From Rossellomorea sp036867415 (GTDB taxonomy: Bacteria; Bacillota; Bacilli; Bacillales; Bacillaceae_B), in NCBI RefSeq assembly GCF_036867415.1, contig NZ_JBAJHU010000001.1:372001-436000 (forward strand): a stretch of 64,000 nt of DNA. The letters run 5' to 3'. The position numbers and the translations under genes were made by a program. Numbering within the stretch: position 1 is the stretch's first letter; every line of letters starts with the position of its first letter. The notes under the pieces are model-generated. The model did no database searches. It was not told the DNA's origin and saw only the letters and a program-made list of their open reading frames with translations. This document shows, in pieces, positions 16,727 to 25,185 of the stretch.

Positions 16727-17059
16727 TTACAGTTTGGTGGAGTAGAGTAAAACTTGTATTGTGGGAATGATGATGATCAGGCATGGCATAAAAGTCAGGA
16801 AGATGGACAACGGCTCGGAAAAAGGATCCAGGAAAATGGAGATGACCCCGACGATCAGCAAAGGGATGGACCAGATGATGAATCGTTTGGCCCCGAACTT
16901 GTTGATTTTGTACCACAATTCATCAGAATAGAATGATTTGCCGATCCTCATTCCATAAAAGTGGTTCATCTTTATTTTTCCCATTAAAAGAGGGATATTC
17001 AATCCAATGAATAACATAGCGAAAGCGATATTTGTCAGGGCAGGACCCAGGTTTTCCAT
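16727..17059 (-). CDS. SdpI/YfhL-family membrane protein
   Basis: 110 residues, three helices. The sequence GMRIGKSFYSDELWYKINKFGAK after the first helix is the SdpI-family signature (Gly-Arg, Asp, Trp and Asn at conserved spacing; 23 residues at about 34-56). SdpI itself gives immunity to the SdpC killing factor and sequesters a repressor; many SdpI-domain proteins have no known role. No sdpC or sdpR is near, so an immunity function is not shown. ATG 17059 follows AAAGGAG. Confidence 0.82.
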   Translation of the reverse strand: MENLGPALTNIAFAMLFIGLNIPLLMGKIKMNHFYGMRIGKSFYSDELWYKINKFGAKRFIIWSIPLLIVGVISIFLDPFSEPLSIFLTFMPCLIIIIPTIQVLLYSTKL

Positions 17060-17248
17060 TGTCGTCACTCCTTTGATTATCTATTTAAATTCGCTCAATA
17101 TTAGACTCGGCATGGAATACATGCCATTTACAACATTCTATACGTTATGAAAATATCCTTGCTGTAAAGAAGATTTCTTTTAAAAATATTCTGATTATCC
17201 AAAATGCATAAGGGAATATTTGGTACAATCAACATGAGGTGATTGATT

Positions 17249-17866
17249 GTGGAACCGAAATGGCTGGAATGGGCAAAGCAGCTGCAGGCGATTTCGCAGG
17301 CAGGGCTGACCTATTCTAAAGATGTATATGACTTGGAACGATTCGAATTAATCCGCGAGATGAGTGTTGAAATGCTGTCACAGCATACCGAGATGGATAA
17401 GGGCGTGATCCGGGATTTGTTTGCCAATGAAACAGGCTATGCAACGCCTAAAGTAGATATCCGGGCAGTTATTTTCAAGGACAATAAACTATTAATGGTC
17501 AGGGAAACGACGGATGGTGACTGGTCACTGCCCGGCGGCTGGGGTGACATCGGACTGACGCCGGGTGAAGTGGCGGTGAAGGAAGTAAAGGAAGAGTCGG
17601 GTTTTAACGTTAAAGCTATGAAACTAATAGGTGTACTTGATAAAAAATGCCATCCGCACCCGCCGTCGCCGTATCACGTTTATAAAATGTTTATCCAGTG
17701 TGAAATTGTCGGAGGCAAGGCGGAAGCAGGGACAGAAACGAGCGCCGTCGAGTTCTTTGCAGAAGATGAACTGCCGCCGTTATCAGTGGAGAGGAATACG
17801 GAGTCGCAAATCCAGATGATGTTCAGGCACTTACATAATCCGGGGGAAATTGTGTTTTTTGATTGA
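17249..17866 (+). CDS. Nudix hydrolase with N-terminal helical domain (YjhB-like)
   Basis: 205 residues. Residues 1-60 form the helical NUDIX_N-type domain (EWAKQLQAISQAGL...YDLERFELIREM). The Nudix box GGWGDIGLTPGEVAVKEVKEESGF (24 residues near 92-115) has Lys in place of the usual first Arg, while both metal-binding Glu residues remain. HPHPPSPYHVYKMF is typical of this ADP-ribose/sugar-nucleotide subgroup. GTG 17249 is the preferred start after GAGGTGAT. Confidence 0.86.
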   Translation: MEPKWLEWAKQLQAISQAGLTYSKDVYDLERFELIREMSVEMLSQHTEMDKGVIRDLFANETGYATPKVDIRAVIFKDNKLLMVRETTDGDWSLPGGWGDIGLTPGEVAVKEVKEESGFNVKAMKLIGVLDKKCHPHPPSPYHVYKMFIQCEIVGGKAEAGTETSAVEFFAEDELPPLSVERNTESQIQMMFRHLHNPGEIVFFD

Positions 17867-17952
17867 GCGTATTAGAAGCTAGCTGGACTCATTTAAGAAA
17901 AATAGCTGCATTCATGATGCCTAACCATTTTGATATTGCAGGAGGTGAAGAA

Positions 17953-18357
17953 ATGAATGTTGAAAAAAGACTTTATGAAGAAGCGGTAGCATTGGTAGAG
18001 AAGAGATACCCGATCGGTTGGGGCGGTGCTGCAGCCATGTACACAATAGACAGAAAAATCCTGACAAGCGTTTCTCCTGAAATTATTAATGCTTCTACAG
18101 AATTATGCATTGAAACAGGGGCTATCTTGGAAGCTCATAAACTTGATACTCAGATCACTCATTCTATATGTGTAGTAAGGGATGAGGAAGAAGCGGACTA
18201 TAAAATCCTGACACCATGCGGGATATGCCAGGAAAGACTTTTTTATTGGGGACCAAAAGTCAAAGTTGGAATTTACACACCTGAAGGGGAAATCCTTTAT
18301 AAAACATTAGAGGAAGTTCAACCTTATCATTGGTATCGGGCATATAGGGAAAAGTGA
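17953..18357 (+). CDS. cytidine/blasticidin-S deaminase-family protein
   Basis: 134 residues. Zinc-site residues are visible as CIE (near residue 54, corresponding to the C/HAE motif) and PCGICQERL (PCxxC). The length and the late segment VKVGIYTPEGE suit a tetrameric cytidine deaminase, but the middle is divergent, so the nucleoside or antibiotic substrate is unclear. ATG 17953 follows GGAGGTG; the longer frame from 17863 overlaps the Nudix gene and has no ribosome site. Confidence 0.82.
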   Translation: MNVEKRLYEEAVALVEKRYPIGWGGAAAMYTIDRKILTSVSPEIINASTELCIETGAILEAHKLDTQITHSICVVRDEEEADYKILTPCGICQERLFYWGPKVKVGIYTPEGEILYKTLEEVQPYHWYRAYREK

Positions 18358-18403
18358 CGAGGATGATGGCAGTTTTATTTGAATTCTGGAGGGAGGATAG
18401 AAA

Positions 18404-18540
18404 ATGCAGTACATATCAATAAAAGGGTCCGAATAAGCAGTCTGGCAATTTAAGAGGAATTATAAGCTTGTAGTGTAAAAGAAAGACTTAAGAATAATCA
18501 CGGTGCTTTGTTCAACTGCGGAAGCATGACCGCTCCATGA
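18404..18540 (+). pseudogene. possible remnant of an aldo/keto reductase gene
   Basis: A very strong ribosome site (GGAGGGAGG) precedes ATG 18404, but the frame stops after ten codons (MQYISIKGSE). That peptide is the start expected of aldo/keto reductases (MQYxxIKGTxLxVSRxGLG). The following bases still suggest AV-S in another frame, then nothing. I read it as an N-terminal stub left by deletion; a genuine decapeptide is the alternative. Confidence 0.4.
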
Positions 18541-18559
18541 TCATAAAGGAGATAGTTCT

Positions 18560-18784
18560 ATGTTGAAAGTTTTAAGAATGATATTGGCATCCATCGTTAT
18601 TGTCATGGCTGGCTACGGTTTGATGACAGATAACTTTTGGATACAGCCCTACATGTTATTTGTGATGGGCGTGATGCTGCTGGTCATGGGATTAGAGGAG
18701 TTCCAAAAAGGAAAAATAGTTTACGGCTATCTAAGTGTAGCAGTTTCTTTGTTTTTGATGGTTGTTTTATTTTTTACCTTTTGA
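18560..18784 (+). CDS. DUF3953 (YczI-like) small membrane protein
   Basis: 74 residues, three short helices: ILASIVIVMAGYGLM, YMLFVMGVMLLVMGLEEF and YLSVAVSLFLMVVLFF. The pattern LMTDNF...PYMxFxMGVMLLVxGLxEFxKxK matches the remembered YczI/DUF3953 family of Bacillus. AAAGGAG precedes the ATG. Function unknown; it stands alone. Confidence 0.75.
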   Translation: MLKVLRMILASIVIVMAGYGLMTDNFWIQPYMLFVMGVMLLVMGLEEFQKGKIVYGYLSVAVSLFLMVVLFFTF

Positions 18785-18860
18785 TGTGAATCCTCAAGCT
18801 TGTGCTAGATCATTGCCACGCTGATTCAGTCATCACAAATATCCAGTCAGGTGGAAAACT

Positions 18861-19295
18861 ATGATCTTTTTAGCCTTTGGAAATATATTTTTAGGTATTT
18901 TAGCGATTGTGGCGATTTCAACGGGTTGGGGGAGATTTGAGAATTGGGTATACAGAAGGTTTTCTGCTTCCTTGAATCAATTGACCTTATTATTGTTGAT
19001 GAGTTTGATATTATTTTTCTTGTTTTTGGTCATGACTATTTTGATTGGATACTTGAACCATTTCAGATTGATCAATTCCCTCATTGTGTCCAGCTTTATT
19101 TTACTTTGTGTGAACTTGTTTTCGCCGTATTATTCCAGCCATATCGTGAATGAAGAAAGAGTGTTCATGAAGTATGCAGTGAAGATTCCTGAAGATACCA
19201 ATGTGACATTATTCAATTTCAAAATGTCCCCTTTCTTCATTGCTTCTCTGGGAATCGTTATGGTCACAATGCTCTTAACCATTAGAATGATATAG
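18861..19295 (+). CDS. four-helix membrane protein, unknown
   Basis: 144 residues with hydrophobic segments at about 2-22, 40-64, 68-90 and 122-142. The soluble stretch NEERVFMKYAVKIPEDTNVTLF lies between helices 3 and 4. CAGGTGG precedes the ATG. I do not recognise a family; the preceding DUF3953 gene is 76 bases upstream and may be cotranscribed. Confidence 0.6.
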   Translation: MIFLAFGNIFLGILAIVAISTGWGRFENWVYRRFSASLNQLTLLLLMSLILFFLFLVMTILIGYLNHFRLINSLIVSSFILLCVNLFSPYYSSHIVNEERVFMKYAVKIPEDTNVTLFNFKMSPFFIASLGIVMVTMLLTIRMI

Positions 19296-19413
19296 AGTCA
19301 GCAGTTTTAACATGATTTTACAGAAAAATAAGCTGTTTTAATCTTTTTATGACGGTTCCCCTCGTTTTATATAAAAATAAAAGTTTTTAAGGTACCCGTG
19401 AACGGCTATAAAT

Positions 19414-19507
19414 TCAATATTATTAATATATTAATTTTTATTGTGCCACTTTCCCGATTATTGTGCCGGAATCCCAATAATCGGGCCGCTTGTCGAATTT
19501 CCTTTAA
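19414..19507. repeat. 20-bp phased array, core TTGTGCC, copy 2 of 3
   Basis: Head ATATTATTAATATATTAATTTTTA, then cores TTGTGCC at 19441 and 19461 and a decayed TCGGGCC at 19481 (spacings of 20), then the tail TTGTCGAATTTCCTTT. It is followed at 19545-19580 by GGGTCCG...GGGCCGCAGTCCCC, a degraded member of the dispersed GGGACAGG family. No gene is present between 19296 and 19678. Confidence 0.85.
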
Positions 19508-19678
19508 AAAACCTCTCTATTTAGTTGTGAAAATGAGGGGAACAGGGTCCGATTTTTAAAATGGGCCGCAGTCCCCATGGTTCTTTTCTCCCCGAGTTGA
19601 AGGGATATTGAAAAAAGGTGTCGAAGTTTAAGTATAGATGGCTAAAATATCCTGCTTTTGTCCTAAAGGAGTTCTTGT

Positions 19679-20920
19679 ATGTTAGAAACCGTTCATCATT
19701 TAGTGTTGCATGTGGTATTCATATTGTTTACGATTCTTCTTTTTCAGTTATTTATGACAGAGTCGGAGTGGGGGACGAAGGGGTTCAAGCTCAAGTTCCT
19801 TGTGGTGAATATGGTGATCATCGTGTTTACGATGATCTTTCCGGTCGTTTACTCAAGCGGGTATGTGTACGATTTCAAGGTGGTTCCGATCATCCTTGCA
19901 TTTATGTATGGCGGCAGCAGGGTTGGATTTGCTGTGTTCGGCGTGATGCTTGCAATTGGTTTGTTAACCGACCATGTATTTTTGAAGGTAGCGATAAATT
20001 ATGCGATCTATTGCCTTCTCCTAATACCATTGTCAAACTGGTATCGTACCTTCGATTGGAAGAAGAAACTTGTCATTATCTCTGTATTTTATTTATCCAT
20101 ACCGATTACAAGATCTCTTTTCTTATTTTATAAAAATGAAACAGAACAACTCCACTTGATGGTGAGCTCAACGCTGATCATTTGGATTACACTGGTGCTC
20201 ACTATTTATTTGATTGAAAATAGATTGGAACAGATGAGGATCAAAAAAGAGTTGATAAAAGCTGAGAAATTCAATGTGGTCAGTCAATTGGCAGCCTCTG
20301 TCGCACATGAAATCCGGAATCCCATGACGACTGTGAGAGGGTTTATGCAGCTTCTGCAGGGAGAAAATTTATCGAAGGAACAAAAGAACTTTATCGATAT
20401 ATCCATACAGGAATTAGACCGGGCACAAGAGGTCATCAATCAATACCTTTCCCTGGCCAAGCCGCAGACGGAAGAATATGAAGTGTTCAGTTTGTCAGAG
20501 GCCATGAATGAATCTGTCGATGTGATGTCAACGTATGCCGTTATGAACAGCATTGAAATCAAAAAAGAAATTGAAAACGATTTGAAGGCAAAAGGATTGA
20601 AACTGGAGATTCAACAAGTTTTCATCAATATCCTTAAAAATGCGATCGAAGCCATAAAAGAAAACGGAGAAATAACGGCTTCCGCCACACGAAATAAAGA
20701 TGGTCATGTGGTGATTACCATCAAAGATAATGGAGCGGGGATGCCCGCGGAACAACTCAAATCATTAGGCAGACCCTATTATTCCACAAAAGAAAAAGGG
20801 ACGGGACTCGGGATGACGGTTTGTTATCAGATTGTCAATCGGATGAAAGGCGAGATCCGGGTGGAAAGTCAATTGGGTGCAGGGACGACGTTTACTATTT
20901 TATTGCCTGAGAATACATAG
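19679..20920 (+). CDS. KinB-like sporulation sensor histidine kinase
   Basis: 413 residues. The N-terminal 180 residues hold about six helices of the 5TM/Lyt type seen in KinB. The phosphoacceptor His210 is in VAHEIRNPMTTVRGFMQLL, typical of the Spo0F-directed sporulation kinases, followed by a HATPase domain (NILKNAIEAIKENG; DNGAGMP; GTGLGM). It should autophosphorylate and feed the Spo0F-Spo0B-Spo0A relay. No response regulator is adjacent, as expected for orphan sporulation kinases. Start ATG 19679 follows AAAGGAG. Confidence 0.85.
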   Translation: MLETVHHLVLHVVFILFTILLFQLFMTESEWGTKGFKLKFLVVNMVIIVFTMIFPVVYSSGYVYDFKVVPIILAFMYGGSRVGFAVFGVMLAIGLLTDHVFLKVAINYAIYCLLLIPLSNWYRTFDWKKKLVIISVFYLSIPITRSLFLFYKNETEQLHLMVSSTLIIWITLVLTIYLIENRLEQMRIKKELIKAEKFNVVSQLAASVAHEIRNPMTTVRGFMQLLQGENLSKEQKNFIDISIQELDRAQEVINQYLSLAKPQTEEYEVFSLSEAMNESVDVMSTYAVMNSIEIKKEIENDLKAKGLKLEIQQVFINILKNAIEAIKENGEITASATRNKDGHVVITIKDNGAGMPAEQLKSLGRPYYSTKEKGTGLGMTVCYQIVNRMKGEIRVESQLGAGTTFTILLPENT

Positions 20921-20924
20921 TGAT

Positions 20925-20980
20925 CACGGGGCTGGTCCCTTGGACAGATTACCCGTACCTGTTTCCGTGGTTCCCTTGAC
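20925..20980. repeat. dispersed inverted repeat, CACGGGGCTGGT type
   Basis: Arms CACGGGGCTGGT / ACCTGTTTCCGTG around CCCTTGGACAG, directly after the KinB-like stop. It belongs to the same family as 23916-23990 and 47668-47697 (consensus GGGACAGGT-CCTTGTCCC). It could act as a weak hairpin terminator, but lacks a long T run. Confidence 0.65.
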
Positions 20981-20998
20981 ATTATAATACGAAAGGTT

Positions 20999-21703
20999 GT
21001 GAACGAGTTGGTCAAACAAATCATTGCGCTCGGCGGTGGAGGATTCTCGATGGAACCTGACAACCCGCTGCTGGACCGCTACATTCTTAACCAGTCCGAT
21101 AAACAAAATCCGAAGATCTGTTTTATTCCAACGGCTAGCGGTGACTCGGATCAATATATCAGCAAATTTTACACCTTTTTTGAAAAAGAAAAATGCCAGC
21201 CTTCCCACCTATCATTGTTTAAACCGCCGACAAGAGATTTGGAGGGCTTTTTATTAGAGAAAGATATCATCTATGTCGGAGGCGGGAATACCAAGAATCT
21301 ATTAGTCTTATGGAAAGAATGGGGATTGGAATCTATTTTACGAAAGGCGTGGGGGCAGGGGATCTTGCTGGCCGGAATCAGTGCAGGTTCGATTTGCTGG
21401 TTTGATATGGGCGTGACGGATTCCTACGGTGACGAGTTGGAACCTTTGGAGTGCTTAGGTCTCTTACAGGGAAGCAATTGTCCCCATTACGATGGGGAAG
21501 CCGACAGGAGACCGGTTTATCATCGACTCATAGAATCCGGGAAAATCCAATCCGGCATTGCAGCGGATGACGGAGCGGCTGTGCATTACATTGACGGGGA
21601 TATACACAAGATCGTCAGCTCAAGGCCGAATGCGAAGGCGTATAAGGTCTATTTTGAAAACAAGGTTATAGAAGAAGAGCTTGAGACAGAGTTCCTGGGA
21701 TGA
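20999..21703 (+). CDS. peptidase E-family (S51) serine hydrolase, YgaJ-like
   Basis: 234 residues. The nucleophile Ser is in GISAGSICWF (near residue 134), preceded by YVGGGNTKNLL; IALGGGGFSME at the N-terminus is diagnostic of the dipeptidase E/cyanophycinase fold. It is likely to cleave Asp-X dipeptides or similar. The start is uncertain: GTG 20999 is very close to AAAGG, and TTG 21008 is the alternative and agrees better with remembered homologues beginning at the VKQIIALGGGG part. Confidence 0.85.
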   Translation: MNELVKQIIALGGGGFSMEPDNPLLDRYILNQSDKQNPKICFIPTASGDSDQYISKFYTFFEKEKCQPSHLSLFKPPTRDLEGFLLEKDIIYVGGGNTKNLLVLWKEWGLESILRKAWGQGILLAGISAGSICWFDMGVTDSYGDELEPLECLGLLQGSNCPHYDGEADRRPVYHRLIESGKIQSGIAADDGAAVHYIDGDIHKIVSSRPNAKAYKVYFENKVIEEELETEFLG

Positions 21704-21746
21704 AGCTCGGAGAACGCAGGAGCAACGAAGAAAGAGGGAAACGTAC

Positions 21747-22169
21747 ATGCAGCAATTATCTTTAAAGAACGGTAAGACTTATAGAATTAAAGTGTTTAAT
21801 GCAGAGGATTTTGAACATGTGCATCAATTAAACGCAGAAGAAGAATGGAATAATCTCGTAAAAAAGAGCGAAGATACGAAACATGCATGGCTGCATTCAA
21901 CTATTAAGTTTCTCGTATTTGATGGTGACACTCTCGCCGGATACGTAAGGGGATTCACGGATGAGCATGTGACGACCTACATTACTGAACTGCTAATCAA
22001 TCAGCGCTACCGCGGCCAGGGGATTGGGACGGAACTGATAAAATATGTCCATCACCTCTATCCTAAAACGAGAATCGACCTGCTGGCATCGTCAACTTCG
22101 AGAACATTCTATGAAGATAATGATTACAGGGCGTTTTATGGGTTTAGGAAGACGATCGAGGAGTATTGA
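21747..22169 (+). CDS. GNAT-family N-acetyltransferase
   Basis: 140 residues. Motif A ELLINQRYRGQGIGTELIKYV binds acetyl-CoA (21 residues near 89-109, key QRYRGQGIGT). The tail FYEDNDYRAFYGFRK is the usual closing strand. ATG 21747 follows AGAGGG; the longer frame overlaps the peptidase gene. The acceptor is unknown. Confidence 0.83.
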   Translation: MQQLSLKNGKTYRIKVFNAEDFEHVHQLNAEEEWNNLVKKSEDTKHAWLHSTIKFLVFDGDTLAGYVRGFTDEHVTTYITELLINQRYRGQGIGTELIKYVHHLYPKTRIDLLASSTSRTFYEDNDYRAFYGFRKTIEEY

Positions 22170-22200
22170 TTTCAATGTGCCGGGGAATCAAGATGACACC

Positions 22201-22240
22201 AAATACGCTTAATCTTCACTGAAGGTAAGCGTATTTTTTT
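22201..22240 (+). terminator. intrinsic terminator
   Basis: Stem AAATACGCTTA / TAAGCGTATTT with a T run, after the acetyltransferase. Confidence 0.85.
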
Positions 22241-22333
22241 TATCGAAATGAACCATTGAATTTCTTTTTGGAAAAAATGAAACCATCAACTAACTGGATC
22301 GTCTTAGCATTAAAGGGGTGGGGTGAGACACGT

Positions 22334-22888
22334 GTGAGGAAGATACAGGATGAGGGGTGTTCGGAAAATCGGGATGTCTGGCTTGAAATGATTATGGATG
22401 AGTACGGTGAACGGTTGACAAAGATGGCCTATAACTATGTAAAGGACTGGAATCTGGCTGAAGATATCGTACAAGATGTTTTTATCAGGTGCTACAGACA
22501 TTATGAAAAAATAGATGAGATTCATTCATTTAAGGCGTGGATTTATCGACTGACCATTAACAAATCAAAAGATGTGCTTAAGAGTTCGGCATTTCGAAAA
22601 GTGGTGATGAACGCCAGCCTTTTCACTCTCTTCACATCTAAGGACCCGTTACCTGAAAAAAATTTGTTGAAGCGGAGTGAGGAAGAGTTTCTCTCCAAGT
22701 GTGTATTGTCCCTCCCTATAAAATATCGGGAAGTGATAATCCTTTATTATTATGAAGAATGTCCGATTGAAGAGATTAAAGAAGTGCTCGGTCTGAATCC
22801 TAATACAATCAAAACGAGACTGCAAAGGGGCAGGGCGAAGCTGAAGAAATTGATGGAAAGGTGGGATGATGATGGAAGACAGGCTTAA
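22334..22888 (+). CDS. ECF sigma factor
   Basis: 184 residues. Region 2 includes YVKDWNLAEDIVQDVFIRCYRHY and FKAWIYRLTINKSKD; region 4 includes LPIKYREVIILYYYEECPIEEIKEVLGLNPNTIKTRLQRGR (41 residues near 132-172; key helix IKTRLQRGR). GTG 22334 is chosen because AAGGGGTGGGGTG precedes it; the frame extends upstream to 22256 without a site. The next gene overlaps its end and encodes a membrane protein that is probably its regulator. Confidence 0.88.
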   Translation: MRKIQDEGCSENRDVWLEMIMDEYGERLTKMAYNYVKDWNLAEDIVQDVFIRCYRHYEKIDEIHSFKAWIYRLTINKSKDVLKSSAFRKVVMNASLFTLFTSKDPLPEKNLLKRSEEEFLSKCVLSLPIKYREVIILYYYEECPIEEIKEVLGLNPNTIKTRLQRGRAKLKKLMERWDDDGRQA

Positions 22889-23891
22889 TCGGTTAAGGAA
22901 AGCGATGGATGCAACCACTCACAGTGGTCATCACTTTACGGAATTTCAAAAAAATAAAATTCGGAACGCAGTAAATACAAATATGCAAGTGGCACCAAAA
23001 AGACCGCATTCATTTGTTCTATTCATCATTGCCACACTTGCCATTTGCTTAGCGGGTTTCTTCGTCTCGACTGAGTGGTTCATTAAGCCGGATAATGAAA
23101 AGATTAACAGTACGTCAAGCATGATTTGGAAAGAAAATCACGAATATAAAGAGGACGGGAAGGTCATTTTCAGCATATTTCCTGATCCTGAATTACAAGC
23201 GGGTAAGCCTTATGGGTATATCTTTCGTTTTAACGAGCCATTTACAACATACAAAGGAAAAGACCTGTCCATTTCTGCCTTTCATAAAGAAACCGGGCAG
23301 CGTATGCAGGTATTATCTCCTGAAAAAATTACAGAACCATCAGCAGGATATTCAAGCTTGCAGCGATTTTCCACCAACTTTCAGGTTCCCTACAGCGGCT
23401 TATGGAGATATGAAGTGTACCTTGACGGGAAAGCTTACGGTGATGTGGTTGTGATTGTGGCGGAAAAAGAAGGAACAAACCGTGTCAGCTTGCCTGAAGA
23501 TCTCCCGGACCACGTTCAAGAACATGATTTCGAAAAAATAAACTGGAGTCGAAAAGCAACCACGTTTGGAAGAAACATCATAGGAAACGAAAACCAATCT
23601 GGCATCATAGGTGCCGACATGCCAAGCTTGACCGCTCAAAAATGGATGTGGCATCTGTGGGATACAAATGCCTCGGAACTGACGGTCGTTGGTTTTCATA
23701 AAGAAAGCAAGACAGTCCATCCTGTCCTGAACAATGGTTATAGCTGGACGATTGGACTGGGCGGCGAGAATAACGGAGCCGATGTTCACGCCCCGTCAGC
23801 TGTTACCATTCCTGAACGGGGAGAATGGGCATTCTTGCTTTATGCGGATGGAGAATTGTTTGATGTGATTGTGCTGGAGATTAATAAGTGA
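22866..23891 (+). CDS. membrane protein with DUF4871-like extracellular part, putative sigma partner
   Basis: 341 residues. A cytoplasmic stretch of about 40 residues, one helix at about 47-67 (FVLFIIATLAICLAGFFVST), then an extracellular region of about 270 residues containing two similar Ig-like halves (each with a GYxF/SWTIGLGG...YxG-WxxxLYxDGE pattern). The start (ATG 22866, 22869 or 22872) overlaps the sigma gene by about 20 bases, an arrangement typical of sigma/anti-sigma pairs, but a zinc-type ZAS motif is absent. The anti-sigma role is inferred from position. Confidence 0.68.
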   Translation: MMMEDRLNRLRKAMDATTHSGHHFTEFQKNKIRNAVNTNMQVAPKRPHSFVLFIIATLAICLAGFFVSTEWFIKPDNEKINSTSSMIWKENHEYKEDGKVIFSIFPDPELQAGKPYGYIFRFNEPFTTYKGKDLSISAFHKETGQRMQVLSPEKITEPSAGYSSLQRFSTNFQVPYSGLWRYEVYLDGKAYGDVVVIVAEKEGTNRVSLPEDLPDHVQEHDFEKINWSRKATTFGRNIIGNENQSGIIGADMPSLTAQKWMWHLWDTNASELTVVGFHKESKTVHPVLNNGYSWTIGLGGENNGADVHAPSAVTIPERGEWAFLLYADGELFDVIVLEINK

Positions 23892-23915
23892 TACTGGACG
23901 AAATCAGTAAGGGAG

Positions 23916-23990
23916 CCACGGGGAGAGAGCCACGGGGACAGGTCCCTTGTCCCAGTTATATATATAGTCACTGCACCTGTCCCCGTGTTA
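23916..23990. repeat. dispersed inverted repeat, CACGGGGACAGGT type
   Basis: Perfect 13-base arms CACGGGGACAGGT (23931-23943) and ACCTGTCCCCGTG (23975-23987) around CCCTTGTCCCAGTTATATATATAGTCACTG, preceded by a partial direct copy GGGAGCCACGGGGAGAGAG. This is the most complete member of the dispersed family in the window. It sits between the sigma-partner gene and an acetyltransferase. Confidence 0.85.
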
Positions 23991-24009
23991 CCCAAAAAAG
24001 GAGATTCTC

Positions 24010-24513
24010 ATGAACTTACAAACAGAACGCATAAGTTTTCGTAGATATGGTGATGTCGATTTTGAATTCCTCCATTCTTTATTATCAGATCCTGAAATGG
24101 TTCTTTATATAGGAGAAGGGAAAACGAGGGATCGGGAAGGTACCAGAACATTTTTAGAATGGATTTACCATACGTATAGTACTGGTCAAGCTTTTGGATT
24201 AATGGTTTTAGAAAATAGATCAACTAAAAGCCCCATCGGACATGCAGGATTGGTTCCGCAAATGATTAATGGGAGAGAGGAAATAGAAATCGGATATTGG
24301 ATTTCAAAAGAATATTGGGGTGCAGGCTATGCGACTGAAGCAGCCAAAAGCCTGATGGTGTATGGGAGAGGTCTCGGTATTAATAGATTCATTGCTTTGA
24401 TACAGCCTGAAAATACCGGGTCCAAAAAAGTGGCAGATAAATTGGGGATGACTCTCGAATCTGAGATTGTACTGAGTGGGCAAAAGGTACAGGTACATTC
24501 GGTATCATGGTAA
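24010..24513 (+). CDS. RimJ/RimL-type GNAT acetyltransferase
   Basis: 167 residues. TERISFRRYGDVD at the start, EIGYWISKEYWGAGYATEA (motif A) and PENTGSKKVADKLGM (motif B) are the signature of the RimJ/RimL group, which acetylate protein N-termini or small amines. AAAAAAGGAG precedes the ATG. It starts a run of same-strand genes with the HAD and APH genes. Confidence 0.86.
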   Translation: MNLQTERISFRRYGDVDFEFLHSLLSDPEMVLYIGEGKTRDREGTRTFLEWIYHTYSTGQAFGLMVLENRSTKSPIGHAGLVPQMINGREEIEIGYWISKEYWGAGYATEAAKSLMVYGRGLGINRFIALIQPENTGSKKVADKLGMTLESEIVLSGQKVQVHSVSW

Positions 24514-24544
24514 TCTGAGGCGTAGAACAGAAAGGATGATCCAT

Positions 24545-25120
24545 TTGAATATTCTATGGGATTTTGACGGAACTTTATTTGATACATATCCTGCTTATAC
24601 GCGACTTCTCTCTCAAGTGTTGGGGGATGAGGAGGACACGCAGGAAATCTATAATAAATTGAAAGTTTCCTTTTCACATGCCATTGAGTTTTATGGTATT
24701 TCAAGTGAACAGGTCGAAGAGATGAATCGATTAGAGGAAATAATATCACCTTTGGATATGAAACCTTTTGACGGTTTAGAAGAAGTATTGAAGTTTGCCG
24801 ATTGTAATGTGATCATGACCCATAAAGACAGGGTTGGGGTCATGACCATACTGGATCATTACGGCTGGAGGAACTATTTCGCCGATATCGTAACGATTGA
24901 CGATGGGTTCCCGCGTAAACCGGATCCAGCCGCCTACCTTCACTTGCATAAGAAAAAAAGAATTCACCTCGCAATTGGGGACAGAGAATTGGATTTATTG
25001 CCGGCCAGGGAAATAGGGATTGCGACATGCATGTTCCAAGGTCAATCAGACATAGCTGATTATCATTTGAATGATTACAATGAATTTTTCAATACAGAAT
25101 TTCCGCTTTTGAAAAAATGA
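24545..25120 (+). CDS. HAD-family hydrolase, phosphoglycolate phosphatase-like
   Basis: 191 residues. LWDFDGTLFDT is HAD motif I, VIMTHKDR motif II, RKPDPAAYLHL motif III and IGDRELDLLPAREIGI motif IV, with a helical C1 cap between I and II. The start is TTG at 24545, eight bases after AAAGG; the ATG at 24536 is flush with that site. It overlaps the next open frame by four bases, although that gene's real start is 65 bases further. Confidence 0.85.
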   Translation: MNILWDFDGTLFDTYPAYTRLLSQVLGDEEDTQEIYNKLKVSFSHAIEFYGISSEQVEEMNRLEEIISPLDMKPFDGLEEVLKFADCNVIMTHKDRVGVMTILDHYGWRNYFADIVTIDDGFPRKPDPAAYLHLHKKKRIHLAIGDRELDLLPAREIGIATCMFQGQSDIADYHLNDYNEFFNTEFPLLKK

Positions 25121-25185
25121 ACACGGAGCAGGCCAGTCTGTCATTGGTTGGTCACTATTTACACCTAGTAGGAGGTGATTTCCCA

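Noticed and set aside
16564..16770. 68-codon frame
   Set aside because: It lies within the TTGCGCC array and the dispersed repeat; the coding appearance follows from the repeats.
16727..17059. SdpC killing-factor immunity system
   Set aside because: The SdpI domain is clear but there is no sdpC, sdpA, sdpB or sdpR in the window.
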